From contig NZ_JAIVKK010000007.1 of NCBI RefSeq assembly GCF_020524005.1, forward strand, positions 186,001-250,000: 64,000 bases of DNA. The letters are read 5' to 3'. Numbering within the stretch: position 1 is the first letter of the stretch; every line of letters begins with the position of its first letter. The position numbers were made by a program, and so were the translations under genes. Below are positions 27,444 to 36,606 of the stretch, one piece after another. This stretch comes from Microbulbifer aggregans. GTDB taxonomy: Bacteria > Pseudomonadota > Gammaproteobacteria > Pseudomonadales > Cellvibrionaceae. The notes beneath the pieces were generated by a model, which saw only the letters and a list, made by a program, of their open reading frames with translations, did not search any database and was not told the DNA's origin.

Positions 27444-30065
27444 TTACCTTCCCCACCGCCCGGAATTACGGCGAATTGACACTATTTGCGTACTTTCCGC
27501 CTGCTGTCCGGAAGAGTCCGAAACCTGCAGCGTGACGGTATAGCGCCCCGCTTTCCGATAGCGGTGCAAGGGATGGCGCTGGCTGCTGGTTGCACCATCG
27601 CCGAAATCCCAATGCCAGGCCACGACTTCGCCGTCGCTATCCATACTGGTATCCCAAAACTGGATGCGCCGGTGCCGCCCGTGGCTGGTAAAGCTCGCCT
27701 GCGGTGCCTGGTTGCCGGCGGCCAAATCGAGCTCTACGATCACCGGATCGTGATCGGATGCGCGGAACGCATCTGCGGCATACAGGCTTTCCAGCTGTGC
27801 AGGCGTTTTGAATTCAACGTTGTAATCCAGTACTCGGGGCTCGTCGGCGTTGATATGCCAGGCGGTCACGCCAGTCACCAGCGGCAGCAGCGCCTCGTTT
27901 GCCAGCGCGTAATCCAGATATCCAGACTCGCCGCTATAAACGTAGGAATATGCCGAATCGCCTTCGACCTGCGCGAGCAAGTCGGTATAGCCTGCGGTAT
28001 TCAAAGTGGTGATCGGGTTTTCCCGTGCATAGCTATTGAGATCACCGAGCATCAATACTCGACCGTTCCCGACCGATCCCCCCAGCCAACTGGTCAACGC
28101 GTCTGCCGCCTGTGTACGCGCGAGGTTCCAGCAGCTTTGTCCATCGTTCTGGTCGTCATTCAGACCGCCGTCATTCGGACAACTGCCCTTGGATTTAAAG
28201 TGATTAACGACCACCGCCAGCGTTTCCCCGGTGGCCTGTTCACGAAATACCTGTAGCAGCGGCTGGCGATTCAGATGGCTGGCCGAGTCAAACGGGTAGG
28301 TATCCAGTGTGGAAGCAGCACCCTCAAGGGAAACTTTGTCGATGCGATAAAGCAGCCCAACGGCAATTTCATCACCACCCAGTTGCTCAAGACCGGGATC
28401 CACAAATGCGTAAAGGTTTTCGCCTGCGGCGGCATTGAGGCCCGCAACCAGGTCGGCAATGGCACTACCCGGGGCGTAGCCGTCGTTCTCCAGTTCCATC
28501 AGGCCGATAATATCCGCTCCACTTTGTAGAAGTGCGGTAATGATTTTTTTGCGCTGCCGCAGGAACTCGGCCTCGCTGGTGGCACCGCGAGCCGTCGGAA
28601 ATCCACCGCCCGCACCGTCCCCATTAAAGTAATTCAGCACATTGAAGCTCGCGACCCTGAGACTGCCATTGCCGGGAAGCAACGGAGTTCTCAAGCGTGC
28701 GTTTTCATGCTCGAATTGCGGTGTTTCCACCGGGTGGAGGCGGTAAGCGCCGAAATTGTAACTGATGACGCCGCGCAGGTTTTCTACCGTAGAACCCACT
28801 CGCAGGCTGTTGCCAGCATTGAGCTCCGGCGCGGGATAGGGAATTATTTCGGGATTTTGTACGGAAGAACCATCGTCCAGAATTAATCGGTTCAGCGTGT
28901 TTGCCGCCTGCTGAGCCAATGCGGCAGCACCGGGTTCACTGTTGTGTGTCGGTATATAGCGGCGGCCACTGGAAAGAACCACTTCACCATAGCGCCCCAG
29001 GTTGTGGGTGTCATTGACGGTGAGTTTGTCACTCAACGTTACCAGCATGCCTTCTACTTTTTCCGCTGCACTGATGTTATCGAACGGAAGACTCAGCTCC
29101 ACAGCCGTGACACTGTGGCCACCAGCACACACGGCAACCTGATCGACCGAAGCCAGCTCGGTCAGTTCATAATACTCCTTTACCACACCACCAACCCGCA
29201 CCTGGTCACCGGGTTGCACACCTACACCGAAGCCGTTGTCGTATACAAATAGCCCCTCTGAAGTCGAATCATGGCCGTCCTGGTCCGAATCTTCCTCCTG
29301 TAGGAAAAAACCACCCAGTGCGTCATCAACGTTCTGGAAAACGCCGACCACAACCGCTTCCACCTGATGATACTCGCCCACCAGAGGGCTCGCGCCAGTG
29401 GTACCCTGGATGTGACTGATCAGGGTTGCGGGATCACCACAGGCTCCAGCTACGGAGCCTGAATCTTCTCCGGTACCATCGTCATCATCTCCACCATGAC
29501 TACCGTTGTGTGTACCAAGACTGGAATAATCGTCCAGGCCCAGGCTAGCCCATTCCTGCGCTGGGTCGAATACGGTCTCGGCATCGGTACGCCCACTGAC
29601 AATATCGCCAATGCGTATCAGCGTTTGGTTCTGAGTACCAAGGCCGCTATCGCCCCATTGGCTGCCAGGATCAACGCCCACCTGTCCAATCGCGTCTTCA
29701 ACGCCGCCCGGCCCAATAAGTAAAACTGCATCGTCACCGTTAAACAGGCCCCCAGCGTAAAGTTGATCGGCAGCGGTAAGGATCGAATCCACTGCGCTCG
29801 AGTGGGCAAGTACATACACCGCCCCGGGCTCCAGGGTTCCACCGAGTGGGATATCGGCTCCAGAAACGGCAGCGCCGTTAAAAAATACCTGAATGGAATA
29901 TTCACTCAGGTCGACAGCATGTTCTGAAGCGTTATAAATTTCCAGAGCTTTGTTATTACTGCTGCCTTCAATATATTCAGAAAAAATCAGCTGAGCACTT
30001 GCGCCCGCACTGAAAAATAGAGATGTAAGTGCAGCGGGAACCGCCACCCATTTGGTGAATTGCAT
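27444..30065 (-). CDS. ExeM/NucH-family extracellular endonuclease with lamin-tail and PKD domains
   Basis: This 873-residue secreted nuclease starts with a signal peptide (cleavage near ASA-Q, residue 24). The domains in order are: a lamin-tail domain (about 25-150, LIFSEYIEGSSNNKALEIYN), a middle OB-like region, a large endonuclease/exonuclease/phosphatase domain (about 460-775, with SFNVLNYF, MELENDG, NHFKSKGS, LGDLNSYA and SDHDPVI), and a C-terminal PKD domain (about 780-865, WHWDFGDGATS). ExeM enzymes degrade extracellular DNA to feed on it or remodel biofilm. It ends in a basic tail instead of the GlyGly-CTERM anchor found in some relatives, so it is probably freely secreted. Confidence 0.92.
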   Translation of the reverse strand: MQFTKWVAVPAALTSLFFSAGASAQLIFSEYIEGSSNNKALEIYNASEHAVDLSEYSIQVFFNGAAVSGADIPLGGTLEPGAVYVLAHSSAVDSILTAADQLYAGGLFNGDDAVLLIGPGGVEDAIGQVGVDPGSQWGDSGLGTQNQTLIRIGDIVSGRTDAETVFDPAQEWASLGLDDYSSLGTHNGSHGGDDDDGTGEDSGSVAGACGDPATLISHIQGTTGASPLVGEYHQVEAVVVGVFQNVDDALGGFFLQEEDSDQDGHDSTSEGLFVYDNGFGVGVQPGDQVRVGGVVKEYYELTELASVDQVAVCAGGHSVTAVELSLPFDNISAAEKVEGMLVTLSDKLTVNDTHNLGRYGEVVLSSGRRYIPTHNSEPGAAALAQQAANTLNRLILDDGSSVQNPEIIPYPAPELNAGNSLRVGSTVENLRGVISYNFGAYRLHPVETPQFEHENARLRTPLLPGNGSLRVASFNVLNYFNGDGAGGGFPTARGATSEAEFLRQRKKIITALLQSGADIIGLMELENDGYAPGSAIADLVAGLNAAAGENLYAFVDPGLEQLGGDEIAVGLLYRIDKVSLEGAASTLDTYPFDSASHLNRQPLLQVFREQATGETLAVVVNHFKSKGSCPNDGGLNDDQNDGQSCWNLARTQAADALTSWLGGSVGNGRVLMLGDLNSYARENPITTLNTAGYTDLLAQVEGDSAYSYVYSGESGYLDYALANEALLPLVTGVTAWHINADEPRVLDYNVEFKTPAQLESLYAADAFRASDHDPVIVELDLAAGNQAPQASFTSHGRHRRIQFWDTSMDSDGEVVAWHWDFGDGATSSQRHPLHRYRKAGRYTVTLQVSDSSGQQAESTQIVSIRRNSGRWGR

Positions 30066-30263
30066 TCACTTTTACCCTTGTATGAAAAATATCGCGAGAA
30101 GAATGATCAGATCGCAGAATGATGCATACACTGGGAAAAGTTATGGTGACAGGCTGGTGAAGAGTTCAAGGCAACAACATGACAACACAGACACAACGAG
30201 AACATACGTACCAATTTAAAAATCTGCACCACAACTGAAAGAATCAAAGAATTTATGAAGCTT

Positions 30264-31385
30264 CTATGAAGCGCTGATAGTTGCCTCCGGTTCGCCAGCT
30301 CGACCTGTAACTTTTAGTTTTCCATTGAACAACAACGAAGCCATGTTGACCTTCTTCACCACCAGATAGTGAAATAAAACACCTACCACACAGGTTGCAA
30401 GAGCTGAAAGCATCATCCTGGCATTCATGGACATTCCAGCCTCTTGCAGCATCAGCAAAAACCAGGCAACCAGAGTAAAGTGAACGATGTATACCGTATA
30501 GGCCGACTGGGCCATTATGCGGACGATCCAAAAATCTTTATCGAGAAACCGCGCGGATACAGAAAACAGGAATAAGGAAATCGCGATTGCCACCGCGTAT
30601 TTATAAAACAGGAGAATTCCATGCTGGACATGGGATTCTTTACTGATCACATCCAGGCTCAGGCCAACACTTTCCAGATAAATAAGCCCAAAGACTATAG
30701 CCAAAGCAATGACACCCCACATCGGATATCCAGTATTGAATCGGACGTAGACATCCCGCCACAGGTACATAAATACCCCGAGTATAAAATAGGGAAAATA
30801 CGTACTCGCTGACCAAATCGAATACCCATATAAATGGCTATACGGAATACTCCAGACAAAACCGGAAACCACAAACTTTTTAAATAAAATACAACCCAGA
30901 ACAACAGCGGAAAACAGTGTAATTCTCGCTATTGTTAATGACATATACCGCGACAACCAGTGTACCGAGTTCCGTACACACCGAACAACAAAGGCAAGTG
31001 GCAAGGTAAACATCAGTAAAACGATCAAAAACCAGGCGTGCTGCTGCCAGAATACCTCAAACTTGCTCTCTGCCCCTTCATTGGCATAGTAGGCCAGCAT
31101 CCAGTCATTTGTGATCGGAACCAAAAAAGCTATACAGAACAGTGCCGGGGTCAGCAACATGATAGTTCGGCTTTTAAGAAACGAAAAACTGCCTTTCCGC
31201 TCCAGTAGCGACACCGAAAAATAGCCGGAAATGATAAAAAAGCAGGCCATCCTGAACGCCCCGGAAGCATCCCGAACGAAATCGTAATCGCCAGCTCCGG
31301 CATCCGCGTGAGCGGAGCGATAGAAGACCCCAAGAAAGAGCATAAATGCCCGTAAAAAATCCAAGTGGTATAAACGACGATCCAT
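30264..31385 (-). CDS. Acyltransferase 3 family membrane protein
   Basis: This protein of about 373 residues has ten or so membrane helices and starts RLYHLDFLRAFMLFLGVFYR, the DFLRA motif of the acyltransferase-3 family, followed by FRMACFFIISGYF with the conserved region around residue 50. Such proteins add acyl or succinyl groups to glycans; the layout recalls OpgC. The ATG at 31385 is preferred over a GTG three codons earlier. The DNA is poorer in GC than flanking genes, and it stands alone between divergent or unrelated genes, suggesting horizontal gain. Confidence 0.82.
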   Translation of the reverse strand: MDRRLYHLDFLRAFMLFLGVFYRSAHADAGAGDYDFVRDASGAFRMACFFIISGYFSVSLLERKGSFSFLKSRTIMLLTPALFCIAFLVPITNDWMLAYYANEGAESKFEVFWQQHAWFLIVLLMFTLPLAFVVRCVRNSVHWLSRYMSLTIARITLFSAVVLGCILFKKFVVSGFVWSIPYSHLYGYSIWSASTYFPYFILGVFMYLWRDVYVRFNTGYPMWGVIALAIVFGLIYLESVGLSLDVISKESHVQHGILLFYKYAVAIAISLFLFSVSARFLDKDFWIVRIMAQSAYTVYIVHFTLVAWFLLMLQEAGMSMNARMMLSALATCVVGVLFHYLVVKKVNMASLLFNGKLKVTGRAGEPEATISAS

Positions 31386-31609
31386 ATCCCCCACCAGCGT
31401 ATGTTATTGAGAAAGACCGCTACCTATTGCCCCTGGCAGCCTTTTTCCTGTTTTCCCCTCTTATATAAGATTTAATCACGCCGGCCAACAGGAAACCCGG
31501 GCTGGAACGGTTAAAGGGAAAATTTCACGCCGTTTAATTCAACCCCAGTAGAGGATATAGCCCACTAGAGCCAATCTAAAGACCCCAAGGGGTATGAGGA
31601 AATCGATAT

Positions 31610-32785
31610 CTACTCAGACAGGGCACCTGAACAGGCCCTAATAAACAATGCCTGGTAATCCTGCGCAGTAAGAGGGACCGGATTGCTTGCGGCCGTAGGA
31701 TCAGCCGCCGCCAGCTGCCCCACAAGTTCAGCCATTTCAATATCAATACCGATTTCGGCCAGGCTGTGCGGTATGCCCAATTCAGTACGTAGTTCAAGCA
31801 CCCATTCGAGTACACCGCCGAACCCCTCGAGAGGCAGGTCGAGATAGCGCCCGAGCCGGTGCATTTTTTCCTGAATCGCTTTTTCATTCGCTTTCAGTAC
31901 ATAGGGCATCAGAATCGCATTCAGTAGCCCGTGATGCGCATCAAACAGCGCGCCAAGTGGATGTGCCAGCGCATGTATGGCACCCAGACCCCGCTGGAAT
32001 GCGGTAGCCCCCATACTGGAGGCCACCAGCATCTGCATACGCGCATCGAGATCACTGCCATCCGCGAACGCTTTCGGCAAGTTCACACTGATCAGTCGCA
32101 TTGCCTCCAGCGCGATGCCTTCAGCCATGGGATGGAAATTGGGCGCGCACCAGGCTTCCAGGTTGTGGGAAAGCGCGTCCATTCCAGTGGCCGCAGTAAT
32201 GTGCGGTGGTAATCCCACGGTCAGTTCCGGGTCCAGTAATACAAGCTCTGGCAGCATGCGCGGGTGGAAAATAATTTTTTTCAGCTTTGCCTGTTCGTCG
32301 GTAATGACCGAGGAACGCCCTACTTCTGATCCGGTACCCGCCGTGGTCGGCACAGCAATAACCGGAACCATTCCCGCAACATTTACCCGCAGGTAATTTT
32401 CTCCCACATCTTCGAAATCCCAGATCGGATGCGTTTGTCCTACCATCAGGGCGATAGCCTTGCCAGCATCCAGAGCCGAGCCACCACCGAAGGCGATAAC
32501 ACCATCGCAGCCGTGCGCCCGAAATGTGGTTACGCCGTCGTGCACATTCTTGCCAGTCGGGTTGCCTTTGATTTCGCTGAAGACCGTCGTCGGTATACCC
32601 GCAGTCAGGCAGTTTTCCACAACTCGCTGCATCACTGGCAGTGCCGCCAGGCCGGGATCGGTGACCAGTAACGGCGTTGCCATTCCCATCTCCCTGCACA
32701 AGTTGGGCAACTCCGCTACTCGTCCGGCGCCGACGTGCATCGCAGTGGGGTAGTTCCAGTTGCAGGTAAAGCGCTTGTCACTCAT
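31610..32785 (-). CDS. Iron-containing alcohol dehydrogenase
   Basis: This 391-residue group III dehydrogenase has the NAD-binding GGGSALDAGKAIA block, PTTAGTGSEVGRSSVI, and metal-ligand regions MDALSHNLEAW and GAIHALAHPLGALFDAHHG with the expected Asp and His residues. It oxidises alcohols to aldehydes. It is the third gene of a unit with an aldehyde dehydrogenase (9-bp gap) and a glutamine-synthetase-like ligase, so its substrate may be a gamma-glutamylated amino alcohol or the aldehyde/alcohol derived from it. Confidence 0.92.
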   Translation of the reverse strand: MSDKRFTCNWNYPTAMHVGAGRVAELPNLCREMGMATPLLVTDPGLAALPVMQRVVENCLTAGIPTTVFSEIKGNPTGKNVHDGVTTFRAHGCDGVIAFGGGSALDAGKAIALMVGQTHPIWDFEDVGENYLRVNVAGMVPVIAVPTTAGTGSEVGRSSVITDEQAKLKKIIFHPRMLPELVLLDPELTVGLPPHITAATGMDALSHNLEAWCAPNFHPMAEGIALEAMRLISVNLPKAFADGSDLDARMQMLVASSMGATAFQRGLGAIHALAHPLGALFDAHHGLLNAILMPYVLKANEKAIQEKMHRLGRYLDLPLEGFGGVLEWVLELRTELGIPHSLAEIGIDIEMAELVGQLAAADPTAASNPVPLTAQDYQALFIRACSGALSE

Positions 32786-32794
32786 GTGTGCAGC

Positions 32795-34183
32795 CTAGGT
32801 CTCGCGTTTCAGATGAAAGGATTTTGGTCGCGTCACGTGTTCAAAACCAACACTCGACAGCGTGCAGCCACGGCCGGAATTTTTCACGCCGGTCCACGCC
32901 AGTGCCGGATCCAGATAATCGCAACGGTTCAGGAATACCGTCCCGGTCTGCAGCCGATCCCCCAGGCTGACGGCCGCCTCTTCATCGCGGGAATAGATGG
33001 CGGCAGTCAATCCATATTCACTGTCATTCATCAGCGCCAGGGCCTGCTCATCGTCCGCCACTGCCATTACCCCCACAACCGGGCCGAAGGACTCCTCATG
33101 CATGATACGCATACTGTGGGAAACATTGGTCAACAGTTGAGGGGCCATGTACGGACTGCCCCGCTGGTCCAATTCAAACGCGCCGCCGTCAATGTGCGCC
33201 TGCGCCCCCTGAGTCACGGCCTCATCAATCTGGTCGCGAACAAAGTCTGCGGCGCTGGCCCGGATCAGAGGACCCAGGGTTGTTTCGGGATCATCCGGGC
33301 GCCCAAGGCGGTATCGGGCCACCAATGGCACGGCCTTCTGTACAAAGTCGTCAAACAGCGATTCATGCACATAGACGCGTTCGATCCCGCAACAGGACTG
33401 CCCCGAATTGAAAAAAGCACCATCGACTACCGACGCCACCGCGTGATCGATGTCTGCGTCGGCGCGGATGTAGGCCGGATCTTTGCCTCCCAGTTCCAGC
33501 CCCAGGGAAAGAAACCGTCCTGCGGCCGCCGTCTCTATCGCAGCGCCACCCGCCACTGACCCGGTAAAAGCCACATGATCCACATCGCCGTTGATAATAA
33601 CCTGCTCAGCATCCCGGTGATCCAGATGCAGGAACTGGAAGACGCCTTCAGGAATCCCCACTTCGCGAAAAGCCTCCACCAGGCGCTCTGCGCACAGGGG
33701 CGTTTGCGCCGAGTGTTTCAGTATCACACTGTTACCCGCCATTAATGCCGGCACCACCGCGTTGATCGCAGTGAGGTAGGGATAATTCCACGGCGCGATG
33801 ACCAGCGAAGTGCCCAACGGCACCCGGCGGATAAAGCGGGTAAACCCGCGTTTGGCTGGCAGGGAAATATCCGCCAGCGCCATCTCTGCAATTTCCGCCA
33901 TGTACCGGGCGCGCTCGGCAAGGCCGTCAATTTCTCCGGCGGCATAAGCAATTGGTCGCCCCATCTGCCAACAGATTTCCTCTGCCAATTGCGACTTTTT
34001 CTCCAGCAGCCACGCCACCGCGCCGTTGACCAGGGCCGCCTTTTGCACAACTGGCAACCGCGCCCAGGCAGGTTGGGCACGTCGGGCGCGACTCAGGGTG
34101 TCCTGGATTTCATACTCGCCAGCAATTGGGCGCTCCGTATAGACACTGTTATCGATTGGCGAAATACAACGCAGCTTTTCCAT
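32795..34183 (-). CDS. Aldehyde dehydrogenase family protein
   Basis: This 462-residue NAD(P)-dependent aldehyde dehydrogenase shows PWNYPYLTAINAVVPAL (cofactor site), FTGSVAGGAAIETAA, LELGGKDPAYI with the general-base Glu, and FNSGQSCCGIERV with the catalytic Cys. It turns an aldehyde into a carboxylic acid. Placed between a gamma-glutamyl ligase and an iron alcohol dehydrogenase, it would complete an alcohol-aldehyde-acid oxidation series on a glutamylated intermediate. A GGGAAG ribosome site lies upstream, and there is an 8-bp gap from the ligase gene. Confidence 0.93.
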   Translation of the reverse strand: MEKLRCISPIDNSVYTERPIAGEYEIQDTLSRARRAQPAWARLPVVQKAALVNGAVAWLLEKKSQLAEEICWQMGRPIAYAAGEIDGLAERARYMAEIAEMALADISLPAKRGFTRFIRRVPLGTSLVIAPWNYPYLTAINAVVPALMAGNSVILKHSAQTPLCAERLVEAFREVGIPEGVFQFLHLDHRDAEQVIINGDVDHVAFTGSVAGGAAIETAAAGRFLSLGLELGGKDPAYIRADADIDHAVASVVDGAFFNSGQSCCGIERVYVHESLFDDFVQKAVPLVARYRLGRPDDPETTLGPLIRASAADFVRDQIDEAVTQGAQAHIDGGAFELDQRGSPYMAPQLLTNVSHSMRIMHEESFGPVVGVMAVADDEQALALMNDSEYGLTAAIYSRDEEAAVSLGDRLQTGTVFLNRCDYLDPALAWTGVKNSGRGCTLSSVGFEHVTRPKSFHLKRET

Positions 34184-34191
34184 ATCTTCCC

Positions 34192-35649
34192 TTAAATGAT
34201 TTCAAAGTAGCGCTGCAATTCCCAATCACTGATATGCCGGCGGAACTCCCGTTCTTCCCATTCGCGGCTAGCAGCAAAGTGCTCGACAAACGCATCGCCG
34301 AACAGGTCGCGGGCCGCCTCGGACTGTTTCAGGCGCTGGGCTGCATCCCACAGGGTGCGCGGCAGGGCCAGCTCCGGCGGTTGGGTATCCGCATAGGCAT
34401 TTCCCTGCACCGGCGGGCCCGGCTGCCACTGCTGTTCGATACCGTAAAGCCCGGATCCAAGGGCTACGGCCAATGCCAGATACGGGTTGGCGTCTGCAGC
34501 ACCCAGGCGGTATTCCTGCCGCTGGGACTTGTCACTGCCGGGAATCACCCGCAGTGCGGCGGTGCGGTTTTCCACCCCCCAGGTCGCGTCCGTGGGCGCC
34601 CAGAAGCCGGGGATCATGCGCCGGTAACTGTTAATGGTCGGTGCCACCAGGCACAAAAACTCGGGCATCAGGCGCTGTTGCCCTGCGAGAAACTGACGCT
34701 GGGTTTCGCTCATAGTGTGGGGTTGGTCGCCATCAAAAAATGCCGAGCGATTGCCATCTCGCTGGCGCAGGGAGAGGTGGATATGCCCGCTCTGGCCGGG
34801 CCAGTCGTTGGACCACTTGGCCATAAACGTTGCCATCAGCCCGCGGCGCTCGGCGAGAATCTTGATAAAGGTTTTGAACAGGGCCGCCTTGTCTGCCGCC
34901 GCCCCGACGTTATCCACCGTAATGGCCGCTTCCAGTACCCCCGGCCCGGTTTCCGTGTGCAGCCCCTCGATGGGAAAGTCCATTCGCTCGGCCAGTTCAA
35001 GGATCTCGTGGTAGAGATCCGCATGCACGGAATTGCGGATCATGGAATAGCCGAACCAGCCCGGCGTAAAGGGCTTCAGGTTGCGGAAGCCTTTGGCGCG
35101 GGCGCTGTCCGGGGTTTCCTCGAACATGAAGAATTCGTACTCAAGGGCCCCATAGGGAACGAAACCGGCCTGTTCACAGCGCTCGATCACCCGCCGCAGC
35201 AGGGCCCTGGGACACACCGCCTCCGCCGCGCCGGAAAACTCGGCGAGAAACAGCAACATACCATTTTCGAAAGGTACCTCCCGGCAGGTTTCCGGCAGAA
35301 TCCGCACTGGCGCATCCGGGTAGCCGGTGTGCCACCCGGTATAGCGGGTGTTGTCGTAGAGCTGGTCCTGAACATCCCAACCCAGTACCACATCGCAAAA
35401 GGCGAAGCCGTGTTCGAGCGCCGAGAAGAACTTCTCGCGGCTCATATATTTGCCGCGCATGATGCCGTCGTTATCGAACAGGCCCACCTTCACATGGCTC
35501 AATCCACGGGCCTCAACGATCCGTTTGGCGTCTGCCACGCTGGATACCTGACGCGGCGCGAGCGACGCACTGGCAGTTCCGGACTGGGCCGGCATGGGGG
35601 AAGAAGATGAGAGAGAAGCTGACGAAGGCAGCTCCGTGGATTCGTCCAT
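34192..35649 (-). CDS. Glutamine synthetase family ligase (gamma-glutamyl-amine synthetase-like)
   Basis: This 485-residue GS-like protein has a 35-residue Ser-rich N-terminal tail, then VKVGLFDNDGIMRGKYM (beta-grasp), ALEYEFFMFEE (metal site), TGPGVLEAAI, GHIHLSLRQ and QEYRLGAADANPYLA. These proteins glutamylate amines or amino alcohols such as ethanolamine or isopropylamine to start their breakdown. It is the first gene of the operon with the aldehyde and alcohol dehydrogenases. AAAGGA precedes the ATG. It is only distantly similar to the GS-like gene at 11590. No amidohydrolase to release glutamate is adjacent. Confidence 0.9.
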   Translation of the reverse strand: MDESTELPSSASLSSSSPMPAQSGTASASLAPRQVSSVADAKRIVEARGLSHVKVGLFDNDGIMRGKYMSREKFFSALEHGFAFCDVVLGWDVQDQLYDNTRYTGWHTGYPDAPVRILPETCREVPFENGMLLFLAEFSGAAEAVCPRALLRRVIERCEQAGFVPYGALEYEFFMFEETPDSARAKGFRNLKPFTPGWFGYSMIRNSVHADLYHEILELAERMDFPIEGLHTETGPGVLEAAITVDNVGAAADKAALFKTFIKILAERRGLMATFMAKWSNDWPGQSGHIHLSLRQRDGNRSAFFDGDQPHTMSETQRQFLAGQQRLMPEFLCLVAPTINSYRRMIPGFWAPTDATWGVENRTAALRVIPGSDKSQRQEYRLGAADANPYLALAVALGSGLYGIEQQWQPGPPVQGNAYADTQPPELALPRTLWDAAQRLKQSEAARDLFGDAFVEHFAASREWEEREFRRHISDWELQRYFEII

Positions 35650-35821
35650 GTGCGGGTTCCTTTATTCTGACTGTCCGGTGTCCTGAAACCCCACAGGCAA
35701 TACCGGGAACATTCCGTATTCCACAGCATAGTCAATTTACCGCAGCCCGCCGGCTGCACGCCCAGCCTGATCAAAATTCAACCAGAGCGATAGAGACCTA
35801 TGTTAGTAACCACTCTGGGTA

Positions 35822-35827
35822 TATAAT
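35822..35827 (+). promoter_or_regulatory. Probable -10 element for ppa
   Basis: A perfect TATAAT lies 43 bp before the pyrophosphatase ATG. A weak -35 (TATGTT-like) sits 17 bp further up. Strong constitutive transcription of ppa would fit. Confidence 0.45.
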
Positions 35828-35869
35828 CCGCGCTCCAAATTTTCGATCACACACAAGTCAGGACCAGCA

Positions 35870-36406
35870 ATGAGCTTCGACAAGGTTTCCCCAGGTAAAG
35901 ACCTGCCCAACGATATCAACGTAATCATCGAGATCCCGGCCAACCACGATCCGATCAAGTACGAAGTCGACAAGGATGCAGACGCGGTATTCGTAGACCG
36001 TTTCGTTGCCACCCCGATGTTCTACCCGGCCAACTACGGCTACGTACCCCAGACCCTGTCTGAAGACGGTGACCCCCTGGACGTACTGGTAGTAGCGCCT
36101 TACCCGGTAATGGTTGGTTCCGTAATCCGCTCCCGCGTGATCGGCGTACTGAACATGACCGACGAATCCGGTGTAGACGCCAAGCTGCTGGCGGTACCGC
36201 ACACCAAGCTGACCAAGCTGTACGATCACGTCAACGAAATCGGCGACCTGCCGGAGCTGCTGCTCAAGCAGATCGAGCACTACTTCGAAAACTACAAAGC
36301 CCTGGAAGCAGGCAAGTGGGTAAAAGTAGACGGCTGGGCCGATGCTGATGCCGCGCGCAAAGAAGTTATGGCTTCCCGCGAGCGTTACCTGAAAGAAGAA
36401 GGCTGA
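35870..36406 (+). CDS. ppa: Inorganic pyrophosphatase (family I)
   Basis: This soluble 178-residue enzyme hydrolyses pyrophosphate to phosphate, driving biosynthesis. Family I signatures are present: [39 protein letters not shown] with the metal-binding Asp triad, and [11 protein letters not shown]. The length matches bacterial enzymes. It stands alone, with its own -10 upstream and a strong terminator downstream. Codon use is highly regular, fitting high expression. Confidence 0.97.
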   Translation: MSFDKVSPGKDLPNDINVIIEIPANHDPIKYEVDKDADAVFVDRFVATPMFYPANYGYVPQTLSEDGDPLDVLVVAPYPVMVGSVIRSRVIGVLNMTDESGVDAKLLAVPHTKLTKLYDHVNEIGDLPELLLKQIEHYFENYKALEAGKWVKVDGWADADAARKEVMASRERYLKEEG

Positions 36407-36422
36407 TCGCCCGACTCTTTTT

Positions 36423-36452
36423 AAAAAAGCCGGCCATGTGCCGGCTTTTTTT
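36423..36452 (+). terminator. Rho-independent terminator after ppa
   Basis: Stem arms GCCGGC/GCCGGC are extended by A6/T7 around a short loop, 17 bp after the stop codon. Confidence 0.92.
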
Positions 36453-36582
36453 ATGCCTGAAAAAATTTCGACGTTCTGTCGGGAATTCTCCATATCTGGC
36501 GTTCACATTTATACAGGTCTCGGCCGCGACATATTCCTCGTGCGCCGAAACCTGTGCTTTGACGTAAGAAATCGCCAATTCA

Positions 36583-36590
36583 AATAACAA
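36583..36590 (+). promoter_or_regulatory. Candidate Hfq/Crc-binding CA motif upstream of the TonB receptor at 36607
   Basis: AATAACAA matches AANAANAA and ends 16 nt before the chosen ATG, next to the GGAG ribosome site. Function is inferred from the Pseudomonas Hfq/Crc model. Confidence 0.45.
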
Positions 36591-36606
36591 TAGAATGGAG
36601 AAACCC

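Noticed and set aside
34126..35610. 494-codon plus-strand reading frame opposite the GS-like ligase
   Set aside because: Antisense shadow; the ligase on the other strand has clear catalytic motifs.
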